A program made the translations under genes and the position numbers. The notes under the pieces are model-generated. The model had not been told where the DNA came from. It ran no database searches and saw only the letters and a list, made by a program, of their open reading frames with translations. From assembly GCA_035041965.1 (NCBI GenBank), contig JAPYMA010001103.1:1-64000 (forward strand): 64,000 nucleotides of DNA, given 5' to 3'. Of this stretch, positions 21,101 through 35,238 are shown one piece after another (position 1 is the first letter of the stretch; every line of letters begins with the position of its first letter). The DNA is from Anisakis pegreffii. Its lineage: Eukaryota > Nematoda > Chromadorea > Rhabditida > Anisakidae.

Positions 21101-22690
21101 CAGCCTTATCGCACCTCTAGAACCGAGAAAACTTAAATTGAATTCGTTCGTTGTCTTCTCAGTTCTCTCAACTGATCATTAGTTGATGACCATATTATAT
21201 TCACAGGTCTGTAATCGTTCTTTTGGAATCTATAAGAAAGCATCATGAATTCAGTGATGCGAATTGATTTGCTTGCAATGAGCCAGAATCGTGTGCATCT
21301 TATGGAAATACAATAAAAACAATTCACCCAAAACGATAATCAAATAATTCGAGCTGATCATCAGATCGGTTGAGACATATTAAGCACGAAAACAATGAAA
21401 GTGCTTACCTGTTGACGTTAGGCAAAGCTAATCACTGGTTAAAACGACGCTTCGTGCACGTATTAAATTGTCTTATGTGAAACCTAGACGACTGAACCAT
21501 AAAATAAATGGAGAACAGCAAAATGTTACGCGATTCACATATGAATTGCATAATATTTTTCAAAATTTTTTTTATTGCCTAAAAATTGAAGGGACGGGAA
21601 GGGAACGATGGAATAAATTCAAATACATTGTGCATCGTGGAAATGATAAAGGATACGAATAAGGAATGAAGAATCGTTTTGAGATGTTTTATGATGGAAA
21701 TTTTAATGGATTCTGCTGAATTGCAATGATGTGTGAAAGCCGTCAAACCATCACCATCGCGTATGCATGAGCGTTTTGTTGTAACGAACGTCTAATGTTC
21801 ACTGCTAACAATGTTTCACCGTTCCGTAAATTCTAAAACTTTCTCATCAGTTAGCTTCATAGGTCAACATCAGACGCCTAGAATTTTAATGCTGTCTGCA
21901 GTGTCGAGATGGTGCTTATTTGGACGAAGTTCGATGAGCAAAATGAAAATTTCTTTCCATAAAAATCGACGAAATTGATTTTTAAGAAGATTTCGTTCTG
22001 AAAATGGCCAAAAATTTGATAGTTTTGTAACACAATAGTACGACTGGAAGAATTTCTTCAATTGCTTCAGCTCTACTTCAGAGGATAACATCCAGAACCG
22101 CAGAATGTTCTTCACAATGGATCATTATTTTTAGTGTTGATACAGTTAGATGAAGCGCTCTGAATTGAAGTGATTAAGTGTGCATTGAGGCTCTATAGCT
22201 TTCTGTTACATTATTCGTCAATACTTAACTGACAACAACAGTTCTGACAACATGTAGGAGCCGTTCTACTACGGTCACAGAACTGGGAAATATTCTAATC
22301 ATGAGACTACTGACCTAAGGGAATTGCAATACCCTTTCGTAAATAACTGTTTTTAAGCCGAAATGCTTCGCCGAATGCGATATAGTTGGACAAGCGAACT
22401 CATTATTACAGTATCACATTTGACGCAAATGCCGACATTGAGCCCAATAGCTGAGGATGGAGTGGCTAGCAGAAACAACAACATATGGTGAAGTTTCTCG
22501 TAAATAGTGCAAATGAGAATATGCTGCGCGTATATCATGCAATATGGGCGTGTTTTATCACACTCTCGATTTTGTCTGATGCTCGTGCATACTATCCGCT
22601 AGACATTCTCAAAATAACATTATCCACAACTGCATCAATGCAGATAACAATAATGATCGAAATAATAACAAAAATAATGATAGAAATAAT
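18133..22690. other. Gene-free stretch
   Basis: AT-rich sequence with short microsatellite-like patches (TTTATTTATTTATTCATTT near 19109, ATTATTATTATTATTATTA near 19212). Open frames of up to about 100 codons occur on both strands around 20632-21136 but overlap one another antisense and carry no motif. Short exons of a large gene could be hidden here. Confidence 0.4.
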
Positions 22691-22914
22691 CAGTTATAAG
22701 CACGCTATTGAAAAACAATAGCGATGCTATCGGTGATCCACTAACACAAGATGTTTGATCCGCTGGAAAAAAACGCGCTTTATCACCGAGAAAATAGCGC
22801 AACGCAATCGCTGAACCGCTGATGAAGCAAAACTAGTCAGCCATCGCTATCGGTATCGCTATCGGCAGGAATTCCCGCTATTTAAACACAGTAACGCGCT
22901 ACTGCGCATCTCTG
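22691..22914. mobile_element. Short hAT-like MITE
   Basis: It starts CAGTTATAAGCACGCTATTG and ends GCGCTACTGCGCATCTCTG, which form imperfect terminal inverted repeats. The interior is rich in AGCG/CGCT/TATCGG motifs unlike the surrounding AT-rich DNA. The left end matches a second locus at 59577 (CAGTGATGGGCACGCTACTG). The right end directly abuts an AAT microsatellite, so target duplications cannot be judged. Too short to encode protein. Confidence 0.6.
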
Positions 22915-22952
22915 ATAATATTGATAATAATAATAATAATAATAATAATAAT

Positions 22953-22983
<31 letters not shown>
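22915..22983. repeat. AAT microsatellite
   Basis: An uninterrupted or nearly uninterrupted run of AAT/ATA triplets right after the MITE end. Poly-Ile and poly-Leu frames read from it on both strands are artefacts. Confidence 0.92.
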
Positions 22984-22987
<4 letters not shown>

Positions 22988-23290
22988 CAGTGAAGCGCAA
23001 ACTGAAACGCGAGCATTGTGGCCAGCAACGTTACGAGCGTTTGATAGTGTGGCCAATCCAGGTAGTCCAGGTGAATAATAACAATAACATTAATGATAAT
23101 AATAATAATGCAGTGATTGCTGGAGTATGTGCTGAACACAGTGGCGTAATACTTACAACTGTTAGATATTCATAAATAATGTGGATAAAGATAAACAGCT
23201 ATGAATAATTACTTACTTATATCTGCATATATGTATGCGTTTAGTGGACATCCAGTGGATGTGACGACTGATGAAGCACTTAACTCATCT

Positions 23291-23674
23291 TCAGTTCGGT
23301 GCTAAGTGACATAATGGCAACTCTGGAGTGTTAATTAATTGTAAATAAGCGTTTTGAATGGGCATTCCTTTGTTGCAGTCATGCATTTGGCCATCAGAAG
23401 CGTTTAAAATGTTTTGTTTACTTGCTATTCCTTTGCATGCAGACAACGCTTGTCGGTGGATGAAATAAGTGACAATTTGACTTGGATAAGTCAGCATGAA
23501 GCACACTTGATCCAGTTCTCGTGTCATTTTCTGGATGCATTCAATGTTTGAAAGCGATACATCACTAATAAGATGATCTACGCTGATCACTGGGTTTTCA
23601 TATTGGTCAGTGTAACTGGTGAAGATAATTTGAGTTGATGAGGACAAAATGTGCGCATGATTCTTTGCAAACAT
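23291..23674 (-). CDS. Unrecognised 127-codon open frame
   Basis: This is one of the longer simple open frames in the AT-rich central region. The peptide is of mixed composition with four to six Cys and no long low-complexity run (includes YENPVISVDHLISDVS and SNIECIQKMTRELDQVCFML). No signal peptide, membrane segment or known motif is visible, and no clear splice context. It is near the length expected for the longest chance frames in a window of this size and composition, so it is reported only as a candidate. Confidence 0.2.
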   Translation of the reverse strand: MFAKNHAHILSSSTQIIFTSYTDQYENPVISVDHLISDVSLSNIECIQKMTRELDQVCFMLTYPSQIVTYFIHRQALSACKGIASKQNILNASDGQMHDCNKGMPIQNAYLQLINTPELPLCHLAPN

Positions 23675-26600
23675 ATGATTCTGTGAATTTTTTTTTTCGA
23701 TTTTTGCGAAGCGAATTTCTCCACCATCTCTAAATTTTCATGAATTCAAGATAAGAACATCGGAGAATGCGGATTTATTGGGAAATCGAATGGCTGAGAA
23801 GAAGACTATGAAACCGCCTCGAATGCGGACAACAAAAAAACGGATTTTCAAACCAGCCAAGATAGGTTTACGAAAAAACTAACCTAACTGTGAGACAATT
23901 CAAGGCTGAAATATCGCCATGAATGTAACCCTATGAAATGAATGATGAATGTGAATAAATTAGTGGCAGATGTCTTGCTAGAGCCTTCGGGACTTCCTTT
24001 GAGAGATTCAGAACACAGAATTGCGTTTTATCTAATCATATTTTGCTCATTATTCGCGATTGGTTTCTTTTTGTGCCAAGAAAAAGAAAAACACTCAACA
24101 CGATTCCAGCCGTTCTTTGCATGATATTATTTCGTATCGTTGTTATGATTGCCCTTATTGAGATCGCGGTTATAGCGCAAAGGATGAAAGGGTATTTCTT
24201 GTGTCTTCGGTAGTTGTTTGCTTGCATACTTCGTTCGGCTTCTGGCTCACCAGTCCTACTAGAAAGCATTTTACGTTTGTCATTTGAAACGAATGAAAAT
24301 ACTTTCGAAGAGCGCCACTTTCAACTCGAAACGCATTGTTGCTTTCATATTGGTGCTATGAGATGACTTCAAATCCTTCTCAGACAGCTGTTTTATCCCA
24401 ATATGCGCGCCGCACTTGCGACTACATAAACGAATCTCTTTACACATACAATAATATTTTGCTTATCATCTAAAATTCCAATCACGATGAATTCCAAAAA
24501 ATAAAATTTCAAAACTCCTTAGGAGCACGATAATTTAATATATTGTCGATTTATAGCATTCATTCCAGACATAAAATATCGACGTCTTCTTGAATGAAAA
24601 CACGTTGCCTTGAATTAATTATTCATTTCATTTATGCTTTCATTCTTTCAATTATTCGCCGTCTCATTTTCGATGGCACATTTTGCTTCTAGCATCAGAT
24701 CTTAGTCAACTAAACGACCAGAGTCGGTGATTGAGAACGTGAAAGTGAAACGTTCTGAACTGATCAGTGGTGAACGAGTAATAGTTGTTTTCAAGTACAG
24801 TTATGACAGTTCTTTTTGAGTTTTCGTTTCTGCTGACAACATGGAGCAACAAGGTGAAGTGAAATGTTCTGAGAGGGCTTAGGCTTTTCTGTTTGACAGT
24901 AATAGCTATAAGCAAAAAAAGCTTGACGATTAATCTCACGTTATGCCAAAAGATGGACAAAGCTGATGATTATGAACGTAACAGCTAGAATTTAAGCATC
25001 TTTTCCGAATTAACGACATTTGAAACCTTAGAACTACAAGAGTATCAATTAATAATACAAGTAAAAGCCCTAGTAAAACTATAGTTTAAGCATACTGACA
25101 TGCATAAGTACATCAGATAGAATTAAAGAAAAGTTTCATTCATGCAAGAGCACGTGTTAAGCATATACATGATTATCTATAGGTTGATCAAAAGTGATTT
25201 CAGCTGATTACTGTTACGAGGTTGGTGTTACAAGCAAGCATTCCATATGGTTGCAGTGCAAATGCACTCGTTTGGATAAAGGCGTGAATGCAACCATTGT
25301 ACATCCATCTGTTAGGGTTGTTTTACTGAGGGACAACGTTAGGTAATCTTGCTTGAAGGAGACTGCTTGCAAATGCGAAAACATTAACGGCTTAATGTTT
25401 AAATACAGACTCAGAACTGCGGCAACAAACGGCTAAAAGTACTCGAGAGAATGAACAATTTTAAAACCATTATCCAAAAAGTATTAAGATTCTGCGGTCA
25501 AACGTTTTTTGTCAAAGCAGTCATCGTTATACATTGGCAATGAAGTTGACTTGTAACTATCATCAACAACCATAACAATGGCAATAATGTTACCAATAAT
25601 AATAATAATGATAATGGAGTGAAAACTGAAACAAAACGCTCATAAACTATTGAATTGTGACTGAGATGTTGAAAAAAAGTTGAAAATGCGTCAAGACGCT
25701 AAAGAAACACGAAACGGATGCACTTGAATTTACCTATCTAAGCCAAGAATCTACAGCACATTGAATTGTTCGCAAAAGACTGGTGGTAGCTCTTTGCTTT
25801 GTTTTCCTTCCCTAAAATCTAAACTGTTGCTGCTGTTGGTGCTGCTGCCCATTTTCTCACCTGTTTTATTGACTATCGTTTGATATTTCTTCGCCACTTA
25901 TTCTCCTAGCTTTTGCTAATCAAATCACCACATAGTACCCCATTATACACCTTGAAGACCAACCGTTCCTTCAAAAACCTGCTGGTTTTGAGCAGACAAA
26001 AAAGCAGAATTCATTTAGAAAATTGCATAAGCTTGCGATAGAATTCTTTCTCGAGAAGCTCTTGAAGGAATTTTTCGACTGAAAAAAATTCGCGGCGTTC
26101 TGAACGAACTGCTAGAGACGTTTGTTTTTCGATCATTAGCAAAGCAATCACTCTGAGTGCTTTTAGGACTTGTTAGCGTTTCACCACTCCAGTGTTTTTT
26201 TGCAGTGATGTGTGAACTCACTCTAGGCTACTGAACACTCCACTCTGTGAAGAGAGTCTCCTGGCGCAACTATTAAAACCGCTGAAACTCTCGAGAGTAG
26301 TGCATTTGAAGTTGGAAAGTTGCGAGCTAAAAGCCCGCAACAGATGTGAGACGGGATAATCTGTGTACTTTTAGCTGAAACGATAAGTGCTGCTTTATGC
26401 ACTCGTATAACATAGTGATACGTAATTGAATAGAGCACACTGAGATTGATTCGTCGATAATTCAATCTTACTTACGAACAATTAAGACATTCGAAAGTTT
26501 GCTTTGAGAACAGCGAGAAGTTGATGATGTGTCTAGGAATCGGTATATTATGTGGATATTTTTGAGCGAACTGAATTAAATTCAATTGATGCAAATATGT

Positions 26601-29600
26601 GACCTATTGCAAAGGATATCTTTCAAATGTTGTTATGAGATGCAAGTAGTCATAAAGTGTGTACAGCGAACAAGCGAGTAATCAGCAAAACATTGCTACA
26701 GCTTGGTTAACTTCTAATAGACATTCGGATGTTTACGATAAAACACATTAGGCAGTCGCTTGCAGAACTCTTAATTCGTGCTCTTGTTGATTGGCACTTG
26801 ATGAAAATTGTATCGCAAAAATGGCTGAAATGAGCGAAGCTCAGAATGCTTCACTGCATTTTAAACGCAATTGATGTTTCAGCTCTGTGATACCAAATAA
26901 TGCAAAAAGATAATCAATAGATGAGTTTTCGAAATCGATCAAAATTCAATGATCTCGATCAGAAACGTCGTCGAAGTTGATACCATTTCAGTTATATCCG
27001 ATCAACTTTGCTGAACAACTTTGTTTTTCGGTTCTCAATCAGGGCTACTGTGAACCGTTTTCCGCTTCGATTAACACAGTTTCATGCCGAAAACATAAGA
27101 GAAAGCATGGAAACTATTGCAAGTGAAACTTGTGAACTTCGAGTTTTCTAAACGATTGTATTCTACAAATTGGATGAATGACATTTGATGAATACGAGGG
27201 GTTTGTGTAAATTTGTGTAAATACTTAAAAGCATATGTCTTAAGATGAGTGAAAACATGACGTTTATCAAGCGAGCAGAAATTTATTGTAAAATTCGTTT
27301 CGAGCAGTAAAATTTCTATCGATAAACGGTGAAAATTCATTTTGAATATTGAATTTCTTTTAGGTTGTAGAAGAATTATTGAAGAAAGTTGAAAATACAT
27401 AATCATTAAATCATGAAGATATTGATGAAATTGATCTATGACCTATTATCGTCAACAGCGAAACAACCAAGAGCACAATAATAATAATCTAATTAGCGCA
27501 TACCAAGTGGTGAACTTTTTAAGATAATTGCTTTCAAACTGATAGTAATAAATAGATTCTTAATTAGGGAATGAGTTCGACAAATAAGAAAAACGTCTTG
27601 TTTGCAGGACTGAAGATAGAGAAGGAACAATTCTCGGAGTTAGATCGATGAACAGCTGAGGAACCGAAAGACGGAAACTGCTCTTATTCGTCGTACTCTT
27701 ACACACTTAGTCCCAAGTCACTTCCTCGAGTTGGCTGTCAATCATTCGAGAGTTAATTACATTTTTATCGCAATAATAAATATTTCTAATTGATGTTTGT
27801 AACACCTCTGTCACTAACCATCAGTAAAATTGGTGTGTGAAGCACTGATAGTTTTAGGGTTTTTTTTTCCAGAAAAAGAAACACTCGATAGGAGTTTTTG
27901 AATGCAGTGTTGTACACAAGTTGCAGATGGATTCGCTGATGGAATACACTGTCTTCTTGGACAAACTTTCGCTTCAGAATTTGTTGAAATAAAGATGTTG
28001 TTGAGGGAATCTTTTGTATCATTGAGTATTCTAGGGCTCGTTGCCGGTCTTGTTAGCGTTTTTTAACTCAATTTGATCGAATTTTCCAGTTGAGTGAATC
28101 AACTGGATTGTCTTCTGCAAACAAATTGAACGCTTTGATTCTGCTTTTTTCGAAGATAACAAATATTTAGCTGTTTAAGTGACTGATTAGTTTGTTCTAG
28201 TTCAGTTTCGTTTGTTTTCCTTACGTGCTCCGTCGTTGAAAGTGCTCTCGTCAGCTCTGGTTTTCTGAACATATCAGTGTTTTTACAGCTAGCCATTTCA
28301 TTCGGCATAGGACGATGGATTATATCCGATAGCTACTTTATGAAGCATCAATCCGATAGCTACTTAAGAAGCTATTTTATGAACATCCTGACAATGAGTA
28401 AATTGCACTCGATGTTTTTGATTAATTACGCACTTAATCTCACCATGTCATTCTTACATCACCATATCACCGCTGAATTAAAATCAGTATTGATTCCATT
28501 AGTGCTTATCACCATATATTGTACTATAAAACATCGATGATACGTGAAATGACATATGGATACTTATCACCTTATTATAACATCTATAGCATCGATACGC
28601 GAGTATGTATTGCAAGCAGTCTTAAGTTTTTGACCGAATGATCGATCAGGGCGTGAGATCGAATGATAAGGTATTGCAAATTGCTTTAAACCAAAGCTGA
28701 AATCTCTGAGATCCAGCTTGATGAAGCATATTGCACTGATCAACCTCCGTTAAGACTAGAACGGCATAAGCTACAATTCATATTGCATTAATTACAACAA
28801 GAATTTCTTCTAGTGAATGAGATTGTATATCGCTGGAATATGTGAATGCATTGTCAGAAGCCTTTAAGAGATATTGATAACGCTGAAAAATTGATAACTT
28901 CTAAGAGGCCATGAATTAAAAGTGGCTTTGATTTTGTTTACTAATGTTCTGGAATGAAGTGATTAGATAAGTAGATTTCACAAATCATAAACTGGAATTC
29001 AATATGCATCAATTACAATAATGAATCCTTGCTTTAAAGAAAGAAAAATTTAAACTGCTGTAAACAAATCGAAAAAAACTTTGACTTTGATTTTCGAACA
29101 TATATCTCATATCCAACTGATTATCTTAATGATATGATTATCGCATTTATTCAAAATAATCTTCAAAATCGCTCACTTTTTGAGTATCATTAAGCATTCC
29201 TTTCGAATGCCATTAGTTGTATTATTAAATGAATGGAAGATCCGCCTAGAAACGATATAATCTCTGTGCGGAGAGGTGCAATCGCCATAACTAATCAAAA
29301 TTCTTGAAAATTCCTGTGGGAAATCCGCGTGGAATCCGTAAAGTGCTTGAACTTATAAGAATGACGTGAGATGAAGAAATCATCGGTACCACATACTGCC
29401 ATCTTAACACTAAGTTCGGATTATCGAGCATTAACGGATATCCACTAATAGCGCTGAAAGGCAGGTGAATTATCGCAGAAAATTTTCGCTTTTCTTTACA
29501 AACCGAAATATTTACTCGAAGTGAAATTTCAAATGTGTTTCGGTTGATGGAACGCATCATTGTATCAACCAAAATAACCTAGAAATTACACAGCATTAGT

Positions 29601-32600
29601 AATCTAATTGTAGGATCAGAAAAGATTAATGAGATATTCTGGAGATGATTTCTCAAAGCGACAATTCTTACAAAAATATCATTGAATTTCCGAAGTTCCG
29701 AAGAGGATGACGGCTGCTTTTGATTGCTTCCAAACGGCTTGGCTTTGGCAAATATCAAAATTACTCCAGATCATCTGATTATGACATCACGCCATCGAAT
29801 TATTATATCTTATGTCTAAGTGTTAGTTACCAAAGACGAGTGCACAAGAAATTATTTCTATGATGTTGAATATTGAAATTTGATCATCGAATAACCGTCT
29901 TCGATCAAATCACAACGCTTGCTAATAAGCGATTTGCGTGATTGCAGACAATAATCCTCTATCGACAGATTTGTTTTCACTTTCCGACAATTCAGAGCAC
30001 TATATAATTTACGCACGTATTGTTCTCATTCAAATGCTAAGACTGAAAATTTCACGCTTGAAGAAGGTTAGTTGTGATTGTTAGAATGGCGTTAGAAAGC
30101 GAACGGTTGAAGCTTTATCCAATATTCCGATCCATCAAAATGGATGGCGTTGTGGGCAATGAAACCGTAGAAATGAGTAAACAAATTCATTGGATTCAAA
30201 TTGATGCGAGCGAAGCATTTGTTGTATGTTTATCCTATCGCTCTCGAGCAATCTGTCGTCGTTCAAGCTTTGAATATTTTCAAACGTCTAATTATCCTCT
30301 GGTCTTATATCTACTTATCTGCAGATAAATAATGCCAAATTGAATTCAAATGTTAGATCATTTCATATTATTTTGAGTTACTGACATGGAACTGCAGTCC
30401 CTTCACAGATGTATATGAGATGTGATAAAATACGTGGAAATTGTTCGAGGTATCTTGGCGAAAAGTTAGAATTCACGAACCATATTGGATTCGTTTGGGA
30501 ACTCCTTTGGAATTTCTCTCCACGATGGCTCTCGCATAAAATCCAGCTATCAAATTCATTATGAAAACATGGGAAACACAATGACGACGCGCTGCCTCAG
30601 AAGGTTCCATTCTTATGATAGACCCAGAAGAGCAATTCGATATTCCACCGTTGTTCTATGGGCAATGCCATAAGGTTTTTATTTACAATCACAGATTTGG
30701 TTGAAAAAAATTAGTTCAAAGTCTTGAAAAATAATTTGGATGATGCGAATGCCAGCAAATAATTTCTCATTTCCGTTTGATCGTGTGGATATAGATGCAT
30801 GCTAACGATAGCTGCTAAGAATAACATCAAAAACACTAAATTTGATGGATGATCGTCATCTGGAGAGTGATGTTTGTGACGATTAAGTAAAATTATGTAA
30901 ACGATTTACAAATGAAGCAATAAATATTTAAGTATACCGAAGATTATTTTATGCAATAACAATTATTAATGATTCAGTGAGATCTCTGATCAAGTATGTG
31001 GGTGAATGCTGGAAGGGCCTGGGTATATGAATAACTTATGAATATTAATTCGTTCGTGCAGGTGTTCAGAGGGAAGAAATATCAGCAAATATGACTATGT
31101 AATAATTATAATTACAAATATGACTATATAAGAATATTGGCAGTATAATAATTCTAACACTCATGTATAATTGAACAAGCGAATAAATAAGCAAATGAGA
31201 CAACTTTCAACGAGAGAGTAGTGGTTTATGATGTTTTAATTGAAATCTCTAGAGCATTGAGTACGACTGAATCTAGAAGCGAATTCTGTCAGTATCGTCG
31301 AAAAGCAACACTCAAGCACTCAATCGTGACTTTTTGCACTGCTATGTCAGGAAACATAACAAATTGATCTCTGACTAGATCAGATCAAATGTTCGTTCGT
31401 TTGGCTAATTTCAGGTTCTAAATGAATCTTGAAGTTTGTATTCACTGCCGAAAGGTGGTGAATAATGAGAGCATGAAAATGGTGCTGAAAATGAGATACT
31501 CTCTTGCTGTGTCGTTTGTTCAGCTTCATTTGGTATCGTATCAGAGCTACTTGTAAGCCAACCAAACTGTAGTCTAAGTAAAGTGAATGGATGTGTGTAA
31601 GAGGTGATTACGAAAGCATATAATTTGAACAATAACGAGGAAGAAGTTTACTTGAAACGAGCGTTTTTCGTTTGAAACTTACCTAAAAATAAAACATCTC
31701 GGCAAATGAACATTATATTTACTCGCGTTTATGTGTGCTGTTGTTGTTACTCGTATGGAATAAGACATGATGATTTTGAGTTGAAGAAATAACAATTTCA
31801 AAAAATGCCTCAAATAATCGGCACATTCAATCAACAGTCATCATTATTGTTCTATAATGACATATAGACTTAGCAAACGCTTCATTTCTTTTTCGGCTTC
31901 CGCTAAAATCGCTAAAAGCGCGATCGAAATGATGATTACCGTCGTTTCGAAGTAATTCAAATGAGAACAATTGTTCACAATCAGAAGAACACAACGAACA
32001 TTCGGAAATTTTCGTCTGTTATAAATTTAGAAAGTTGAAACAATGAAGACAAAAACTCAAAATTGTGAAAGAAACAAGCGAAGAAAATTATAAATTTTGG
32101 CATACTGCATGTAATTGCTCATGATTGGAGACTCGTGATAATGATTTAAATAAAAGTGCACATGAACTCAACACATTTCACCTCAGGTCGAATAAGGCAA
32201 ATACGGCAAACTTGGCAAATATCAGATCAAATTTTAGCCATCATGAACGATTCATTACACAAAAAATGAGATGTTTTTAATTATTCTGTTGCTCATCTGC
32301 TTCATTATTCTATTAATAAGCCAAAAAATTTAACAGTATGCAATGCAGAATTATTTTCCTAACTCTTCATAAATTTGTTCGTAAATGATCTGATCCAGTC
32401 GTTTTCTCATTTCTTGGCTCTGACGATCAGCAGATTCGTTGAAAATAATGCGAAAGTGAAACGATCTCGTTTCGAATAGCCTCAAGATTTCTCATCGCAG
32501 CTTTCGAATTACTCCAATGCAATATTCAATTGCCTCATTAATGTCATAAGTTTGCAGACCATTCGTAAGCCTTTTCGCATACTTTTTTTTAATAGTTACT

Positions 32601-34996
32601 CTGAGCGTGACTTCAGAGGTGAAACTTGTCTTTAAGAGCTTCTTCCTCGTTAAAGTGTGTGTATACGTCAAGAACATTTGAAGATGATACCGAAAGTTCT
32701 CATCATTGTGTTTATAAGTTATGGGTTCTAGCGATTCGTTGTGTTATACCAGCAATACTTTGATTATTCTCGAGGCTAATCGACTGATTGGAAATTAGCT
32801 GATAAATAAAAGAAAACTCGCAAACGAAAAAGCGTAAAATCTTTCGGAGTTAAGACGATAGTCCTTAAAAAAAGGAGCGCAAGGAACAAGAAAATTGCCG
32901 AAAGTTAAAGATGTCTATCGTGTTTAAGCGAAAAAGTTGGTCGTTCGTGTGCAATGGAGCAGCCATTAACTTTATGTGTTTCACACAGGAAGTAGTTGTT
33001 TGCACTGTTCTAATTCAATTGCCTTTCAGCGAGTATCCATCCATGCACATCACTTAAAATATTTACACGCAAAAAGCAGTAGACATCAATTGCAAAGCGC
33101 ATAAAACAAAACGCATTCGAGATTTTACACTACTTATTCACTGCTTGTGATAAACCATTTTTTCGTTTTCGTTTATTTGATCATTCAGTTTCAATGAGTA
33201 ATATATGAACAAATTTGTGGATAATATACGACGGCCGATGCGGCTGGTTATTTGTTGGTCTATGCAAATGTTCTCGTTGAACAATGAATGTTCGGCGAAA
33301 TGGGCCACTAAATGCGAAGAATTTATAATATTTGCTAACGAAGCCAATATGTGTTGTTGATGGTGCCTTGAAGTTGGCATTTCCAAGCGAAACACATTCA
33401 AACAATCGAAATGTGCCTTCTTCCTTCAATAACGACAGCCCTCCTTAAGCTTGTTTGCAAAAATCTGCTGATTCTTTTGATACATATTGATTGGCCATCT
33501 GTCAGATGATTTTGGTGGACTTTAACTCAAATAAGTAATAGTTCTTCAAAGCAGTTAGCTTTTTTCAATCGATGATGGAAACTCTGAGTTGTCCAAGAAT
33601 GAACTGTGTTTTTAGAAAAATAATGAAACGAACGGATTATAGAAGTAGGACAAAAAAGGATCCGTGAAAGAAGAAACGACCAAGAAAACTGGAAGACAAA
33701 TAGGATAACTGAGATAATTAGCTGGTGTTTTGAGGAGCTGAAGTACATCGGCATCAAATTCTCTTAGGATATCATTGCTTAACGAAACAATATTGAGTGA
33801 AATTCTGCACAGCAAGTCGATGAATCATCTCAAGCTGAATGCACAACGTTGATATTTTGAAGAAAACGAAATTGAATGGGACTAAGTGCTATGTTCTTAT
33901 AATTGTTATATGTCGGCATTTGATCTAGACTGGCTCGAAAGAGCAATTGCGTCTGTTTGGTAGCAGAATATGTGGGAAACAGTTCGTCAGCACATAATGC
34001 GATGATAGTTCTCATTGAATTTTGGAACTTTCAGCTCAAATTCTGACGGTGAGCAATTTCTTAAAAAAAATTTCACATCCATATGGAAGAATGGCTATTC
34101 AGCTGTAGACAAATTGAGAAATATTTAGCATTACACCGCAATCAAATGAATGAGCATCATAAAACGAAATTTTTCATTTTGTGACATTTTAGCATGCGAA
34201 CAATTGATGAGAGCTGACTTAGAAATTCAACATTTTGTGCAAATGGAATGTGGTGGAAACGCCGGCATTAGAAGATTGCAAATGTGGAAAATTGCAATCA
34301 GACGAATGAATACATTTCGGAGATTTCATCTCGTGACCAACATTTTATCTGCTTACGTTTCAATATAGCAAATACCGAACGAAGGCAATATCAGCTGAAA
34401 TTTTTGAATGTATCTCCAGATCACATAGTTATTAGACGAATAACAATTCGATAATCGCCAGCGATTGAATTGGTGAACATTTTACCTTTTTATAAGTTTC
34501 ACAAAGGGCATTGTGGGGGTGTGAATGACTTGAAAAACATTTATAATAGGAATTTCAGGTCAAATCTGAAATTATTTGGAGTCAGATCGAAATTGCTTTG
34601 TGAAAATTCTAGATCGAACAAGTTTCGCAGAATATGTAAAATTGGACGTTTGGAATGTGTTTGTGTAAAATTTGAGTAGTTATCTGATTGTGAGCTTATT
34701 CTTCTATGTTTTCACGAGCAGATAACAGATACTAAGCATTGACTGAGTGAGTGCGTTAGCGATTCGTTATCCTTGTTCGAAACAAATGCTCAATATATTT
34801 ATTGTTTACTGAAGCATTACTGAAATGACAATCAAAGCAACGATCTCAGCACAGAACCGTATCAAGTTTCAACCAAAACAGTGTGCAACAGGTGGCGATT
34901 TTTTGATGATTATAACAGTGATTGACGCATCTCGTGCGAAAACGCTCTGTGTGTAATCAACGAATAATCTTGAGATACTACATTGGATTTCTGACA
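23675..34996. other. Long gene-free stretch
   Basis: No gene can be supported over about 11 kb. Short frames with some protein-like character occur at 29291-29572 (minus, includes GYPLMLDNPNLVLRWQ after a TTTCAG) and 30086-30328 (plus, MALESERLKLYPIFRSIKMDG), but neither has partners or a family. If a large multi-exon gene such as the Ig-domain gene at 40 kb has exons of about 100 nt, they could lie here unrecognised. Confidence 0.35.
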
Positions 34997-35238
34997 GTTA
35001 ACCGGGGTCACATAGTCAAGTCTTCACCATACACCTGTGTGGTCATTTAGATCTGTCTCTGAGCAGTTTCGACACAAACAACTGCATTTGCATTTTACAA
35101 CTGTGAACCACCGATGATAATTCTAGACTATTCATCAGCTTCTATGAATCAAAGGGAACTGAGCGGAACATCTCATTAATCCTAGAACAGATAACCGCAG
35201 GTGTATGGTGAAATCCGGACTACGTGATCGCGGTTCAC
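34997..35238. mobile_element. MITE-like element with ~41-bp terminal inverted repeats
   Basis: The left end (34997-35037, GTTAACCGGGGTCACATAGT ... TTCACCATACACCTG) and the reverse complement of the right end (35198-35238, GTGAACCGCGATCACGTAGT ... TTCACCATACACCTG) agree at about 33 of 41 positions, with the inner 15 bases identical. The interior shows further weak symmetry. The total of about 240 bp with no open frame fits a MITE. No second copy was noticed, and the target-site duplication is unclear. Confidence 0.65.

Noticed and set aside
22859..23175. Poly-Leu and poly-Ile open frames on both strands
   Set aside because: They are produced by the AAT microsatellite.
30086..30328. Plus-strand frame beginning MALESERLKLYP
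   Set aside because: Short, without recognisable domain or partner exons; a chance frame is as likely.
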